A DNA stretch of 64,000 bases from Massilia sp. IC2-278 (GTDB taxonomy: Bacteria; Pseudomonadota; Gammaproteobacteria; Burkholderiales; Burkholderiaceae_D): NCBI RefSeq assembly GCF_020708045.1, contig NZ_JAJFES010000004.1, positions 310,001 to 374,000 of the forward strand, written 5' to 3'. Positions 63,982 to 64,000 of this stretch are shown here, piece by piece; within the stretch, counting starts at the first letter, position 1; every line of letters begins with the position of its first letter. The position numbers and the translations under genes were made by a program. The notes under the pieces are model-generated. The model did not search any database, was not told where the DNA came from, and worked only from the letters and a program-made list of their open reading frames with translations.

Positions 63982-64000
63982 TTCGCCGACCGGCACACTG

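Overview
The window reads as chromosomal DNA of a GC-rich betaproteobacterium, most likely Oxalobacteraceae and Massilia-like. This is inferred from overall gene content, GC-rich codon use, a second-type IF-1 with a basic tail, the pmbA/darP/mogA neighbourhood, and a heavy load of short palindromic repeats. No rRNA, tRNA, CRISPR array, transposase or prophage structural gene was recognised. About 60 protein genes are supported, many in operons with 4-base ATGA/GTGA overlaps.

Left part (1-18650): two poorly conserved genes in a less GC-rich stretch are followed by a membrane PAS-GGDEF-EAL protein. Next comes a nearly complete phenylacetate catabolon on the minus strand, reading paaA-B-C-D-E-G-H-I-K-J-Y-Z and then a cupin gene, with the repressor gene paaX divergent from paaA. 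Together these activate phenylacetate to its CoA ester (PaaK), epoxidise it (PaaABCDE), isomerise and open the ring (PaaG, PaaZ) and beta-oxidise it (PaaH, PaaJ). PaaI and PaaY are salvage thioesterases. The hydratase PaaF is not in the window.

Middle (17500-34000): an M14 carboxypeptidase, a KaiC-like double ATPase translationally overlapped with a hybrid histidine kinase, the pmbA / darP-mogA-esterase divergon, a LytS/LytTR two-component operon with a secreted protein, a class III aminotransferase, an FAH-family enzyme and three small c-type cytochromes.

Respiratory and metabolic block (33300-42000): lipoprotein cytochrome c, a CuA subunit II with a fused cytochrome c domain, a subunit I-III fusion oxidase and a small membrane protein are chained by overlaps. 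They face a KamA-like aminomutase, MFS transporter and soluble-glucose-dehydrogenase-like lipoprotein group.

Right part (42000-64000): a periplasmic Cache protein and chemoreceptor, a 3-methyladenine glycosylase, HDOD and TPR proteins, IF-1, an ArsR regulator with a desaturase, a NudK-DUF4406 fusion divergent from a DeoR regulator, an AT-rich inserted HTH gene, a deoxyinosine glycosylase, a complete RND efflux operon, a hydrolase-like protein that has lost its catalytic residues, a LysR regulator with a palindromic operator candidate, and small membrane, transport and acetyltransferase genes.

The most unusual feature is a family of 17 short hairpins between 6.4 and 37.8 kb. Their stems change by compensatory substitutions. 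They are mostly arranged in inward-facing pairs in convergent intergenic spaces, and two loci lie inside the paa operon.
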